This document shows positions 58,648 to 60,000 of a stretch of 60,000 nt of DNA, piece after piece. The stretch is taken from the NCBI RefSeq assembly GCF_910592395.1, contig NC_088326.1, forward strand, positions 5,029,001-5,089,000. Direction: 5' to 3'. Each line of letters begins with the position of its first letter. Positions within the stretch are counted from its first letter, which is position 1. The notes below the pieces were generated by a model, which had not been told where the DNA came from, searched no databases, and saw nothing but the letters and a program-made list of their open reading frames with translations. Source of the DNA: Lineus longissimus. Lineage: Eukaryota > Nemertea > Pilidiophora > Heteronemertea > Lineidae. The position numbers and the translations under genes were made by a program.

Positions 58648-60000
58648 CTAAGACCTTTTACGTGATTTTACTGTTTTACGTGATTTTAAGGCTTTAACAC
58701 CCCCAATTAAACCATAAATTATGGAGCTCACAATAGCAATAACTGCTATGATCAGATGTTCAGCTAGAAAGCCAACAACTGCACCAATTGTTTTCAGGAG
58801 AAATGATACGATAGAACCGATGATTCCCGGTAAAGCCGCAGCTGATTTCTTGGCTAGTTCTTTTAGCCATTCAGCAAACTTCTTGAGACCTTCTTTTACT
58901 TTATCTGGTATTGATGGTTTTGGTCCAGGTTCTGGTGTAGGTCCTGGAGTTGGGTCTGGTCCTGGAGTTGGGTCTGGTCCTGGAGTTGGTTTTACAGATT
59001 TAGTAGCACCACTTAAAGCACTACTGATACTAAGACCTAGAGTTGTAAATTTCATTACAACAGCTGTTATTATGGCGCTAATAGTTACACCATATGTCTT
59101 AAAAAGTAACTTTATTCTGTCCTTCAGAGGAATAGTTGAATCTGGTTTCTTTAGAACATCAACAATTAAACGTTTAATTCTTCTAGTTTGTGACTCCCTG
59201 TCATTGTCTAACCTCCATACCTTTGACTGTTCCTCATACAATTTGTCATTTAGTTCATCTATTTGCTTTTTCAACTCCATCGTGTCTTTAGTATCTTCTT
59301 CTACAGACTTTACATAGTCTCTTGTTAAATTATGAAGTTGATTTTCTAATTCCTCTATTTGCATGTCCTTATCCCTCTTTACTGCAGCTAGTTTATCACC
59401 AGCCTGTTTTAACCCTCTAAGTTCTCTGAAGGCATTTTCAGTAAAACCCAGTGTTTTAAGTTCATCATCATTAGAATCAATTAATTTATCTATTGGTTGG
59501 TTTGAACTGTTTACCTCATTAATTACTGCCTGTGTTTCATGGGTTACTAATGTAGGTTCCCTTACTGGTGGGTCAGGTGCAATCATACCTCTAATCATGT
59601 CAGCAAATCTAGTACCAAACTTAGTCTTTAATGTGCCTTCAGCATAGAAGCTTCCATTATCCTTAGTTAAAGGAATAAACTTTATCTTTTCTCCATTTTT
59701 ATCAGGATATTCAAATAAATTTTTGTTTCCTCGTTTATCTTTTATCAAATCAAATTCAGAATTTCTCGGATTGTAATAAAGTTTGTTTCCATTGTAACTA
59801 ATGTGTGGTGAAAGATTACTCAATTTTTTCTTGTCATAATTCCAGTTTGATCCTCCCAATGCTGTATCAAGTTTATCCTCTATTGTATCGTAACTTAACT
59901 CCTTTTCCATCAATTCAGGGACAATACCTCTTACTCTTTCTGGAGGTGTAGTGAATGAAGTTTCAGTAGTAAGATTTCCACCTCCTGTGTTGTATGTTGT
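58648..60000 (-). CDS. Polinton B coiled-coil / hydrophobic C-terminal protein (runs off window)
   Basis: The frame is open from the window edge to the stop at 58,648, more than 450 codons, with no stop where A has TAG. Coiled-coil DMQIEELENQL...ELKKQIDELNDKL, then a (PTPGPD) repeat linker with one more unit than A, amphipathic helix and long hydrophobic C-terminus ending KSRKTVKSRKRS. Membrane-active virion protein inferred. The N-terminus lies beyond 60,000. Confidence 0.78.
   Translation of the reverse strand, partial: TTYNTGGGNLTTETSFTTPPERVRGIVPELMEKELSYDTIEDKLDTALGGSNWNYDKKKLSNLSPHISYNGNKLYYNPRNSEFDLIKDKRGNKNLFEYPDKNGEKIKFIPLTKDNGSFYAEGTLKTKFGTRFADMIRGMIAPDPPVREPTLVTHETQAVINEVNSSNQPIDKLIDSNDDELKTLGFTENAFRELRGLKQAGDKLAAVKRDKDMQIEELENQLHNLTRDYVKSVEEDTKDTMELKKQIDELNDKLYEEQSKVWRLDNDRESQTRRIKRLIVDVLKKPDSTIPLKDRIKLLFKTYGVTISAIITAVVMKFTTLGLSISSALSGATKSVKPTPGPDPTPGPDPTPGPTPEPGPKPSIPDKVKEGLKKFAEWLKELAKKSAAALPGIIGSIVSFLLKTIGAVVGFLAEHLIIAVIAIVSSIIYGLIGGVKALKSRKTVKSRKRS

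Larger units (their letters stand above)
43376..60000. mobile_element. Polinton/Maverick B, intact to window edge (partial)
   Basis: The left TIR begins AGAATATATG at 43,376, inside the Gypsy gag frame. Gene order is the exact mirror of Polinton A. All fifteen genes in the window have intact frames, in contrast to A. The expected target duplication on the left is GTTGGT (43,370-43,375); its partner and the right TIR lie beyond 60,000. By comparison with A about 1.5 kb is missing. Confidence 0.93.

Noticed and set aside
1-60000. Bacterial or free-virus origin of the sequence
   Set aside because: Spliced gene, LINE, Gypsy, pogo and piggyBac-like elements, and a 6-bp target duplication around Polinton A show integration in an animal genome.

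Overview
This is eukaryotic, almost certainly metazoan, nuclear DNA. It has a spliced animal-type gene (dermatopontin-like plus aerolysin-like regions), LINE, Gypsy, piggyBac-like and pogo-like transposons, foldback MITEs, and above all several copies of one family of Polinton/Maverick elements, the virus-like self-synthesising transposons with capsid genes. The species cannot be named from the sequence. A marine invertebrate is the best guess.

Layout. 1-5,515: a decayed Polinton piece (copy C: capsid-like gene remnant and PolB) split by a TTAA-flanked piggyBac-like element (1,158-2,975). 5.5-15.07 kb: host DNA with one two-exon gene on the minus strand (6,956-9,744), tandem repeats and two foldback elements. 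15,077-33,095: Polinton A, an 18.0-kb full-length element with ~205-bp terminal inverted repeats (TIRs) and a perfect 6-bp target duplication (TACCAG), but many broken genes. 34.09-36.87 kb: fragment D of a further Polinton, split by a 1.5-kb TIR element that holds a LINE tail. 37.2-43.4 kb: nested transposons. A LINE reverse transcriptase (RT) fragment is interrupted by a pogo/Tigger-like element and then by a Gypsy retrotransposon. 43,376-60,000+: Polinton B, inverted relative to A, inserted into the Gypsy gag reading frame. Its genes are intact up to the window edge.

Polinton gene set, in B order from its left TIR: major capsid protein; 78-aa protein; penton-like minor capsid; 152-aa membrane protein; packaging ATPase (opposite strand); chromodomain integrase; zinc-finger/HNH protein; 95-aa protein; 219-aa membrane protein; protein-primed DNA polymerase (opposite strand); a second penton-like protein; and then, on the minus strand, a 178-aa membrane protein, a 283-aa protein, a 400-aa zinc protein and a coiled-coil/hydrophobic protein. 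A 452-aa membrane protein next to the TIR is seen only in A. Together these provide integration, protein-primed replication, packaging and capsid formation. No adenain-type protease was recognised.

The most striking feature is a family of ~30-bp twin-hairpin sequences, about 50 units, found only in the Polinton copies. A typical unit is GGAC-TTC-GTCC, TGA, GAGC-AGA-GCTC, then GA. Stems vary by compensated changes (GAGC/GCTC to GAAC/GTTC; GGAC/GTCC to TGAC/GTCA or AGAC/GTCT). Units sit in both orientations, between genes and inside genes, and add exactly 10 codons each. Comparison of A, B and D shows occupied and empty sites for many of them, so they look like mobile or amplifying in-frame micro-insertions, comparable in style to bacterial palindromic elements such as those of Rickettsia. 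Two further oddities are a TAAATG motif at about ten of sixteen Polinton start codons and TIRs that are themselves hairpins whose arms differ between A and B yet stay perfectly self-complementary.
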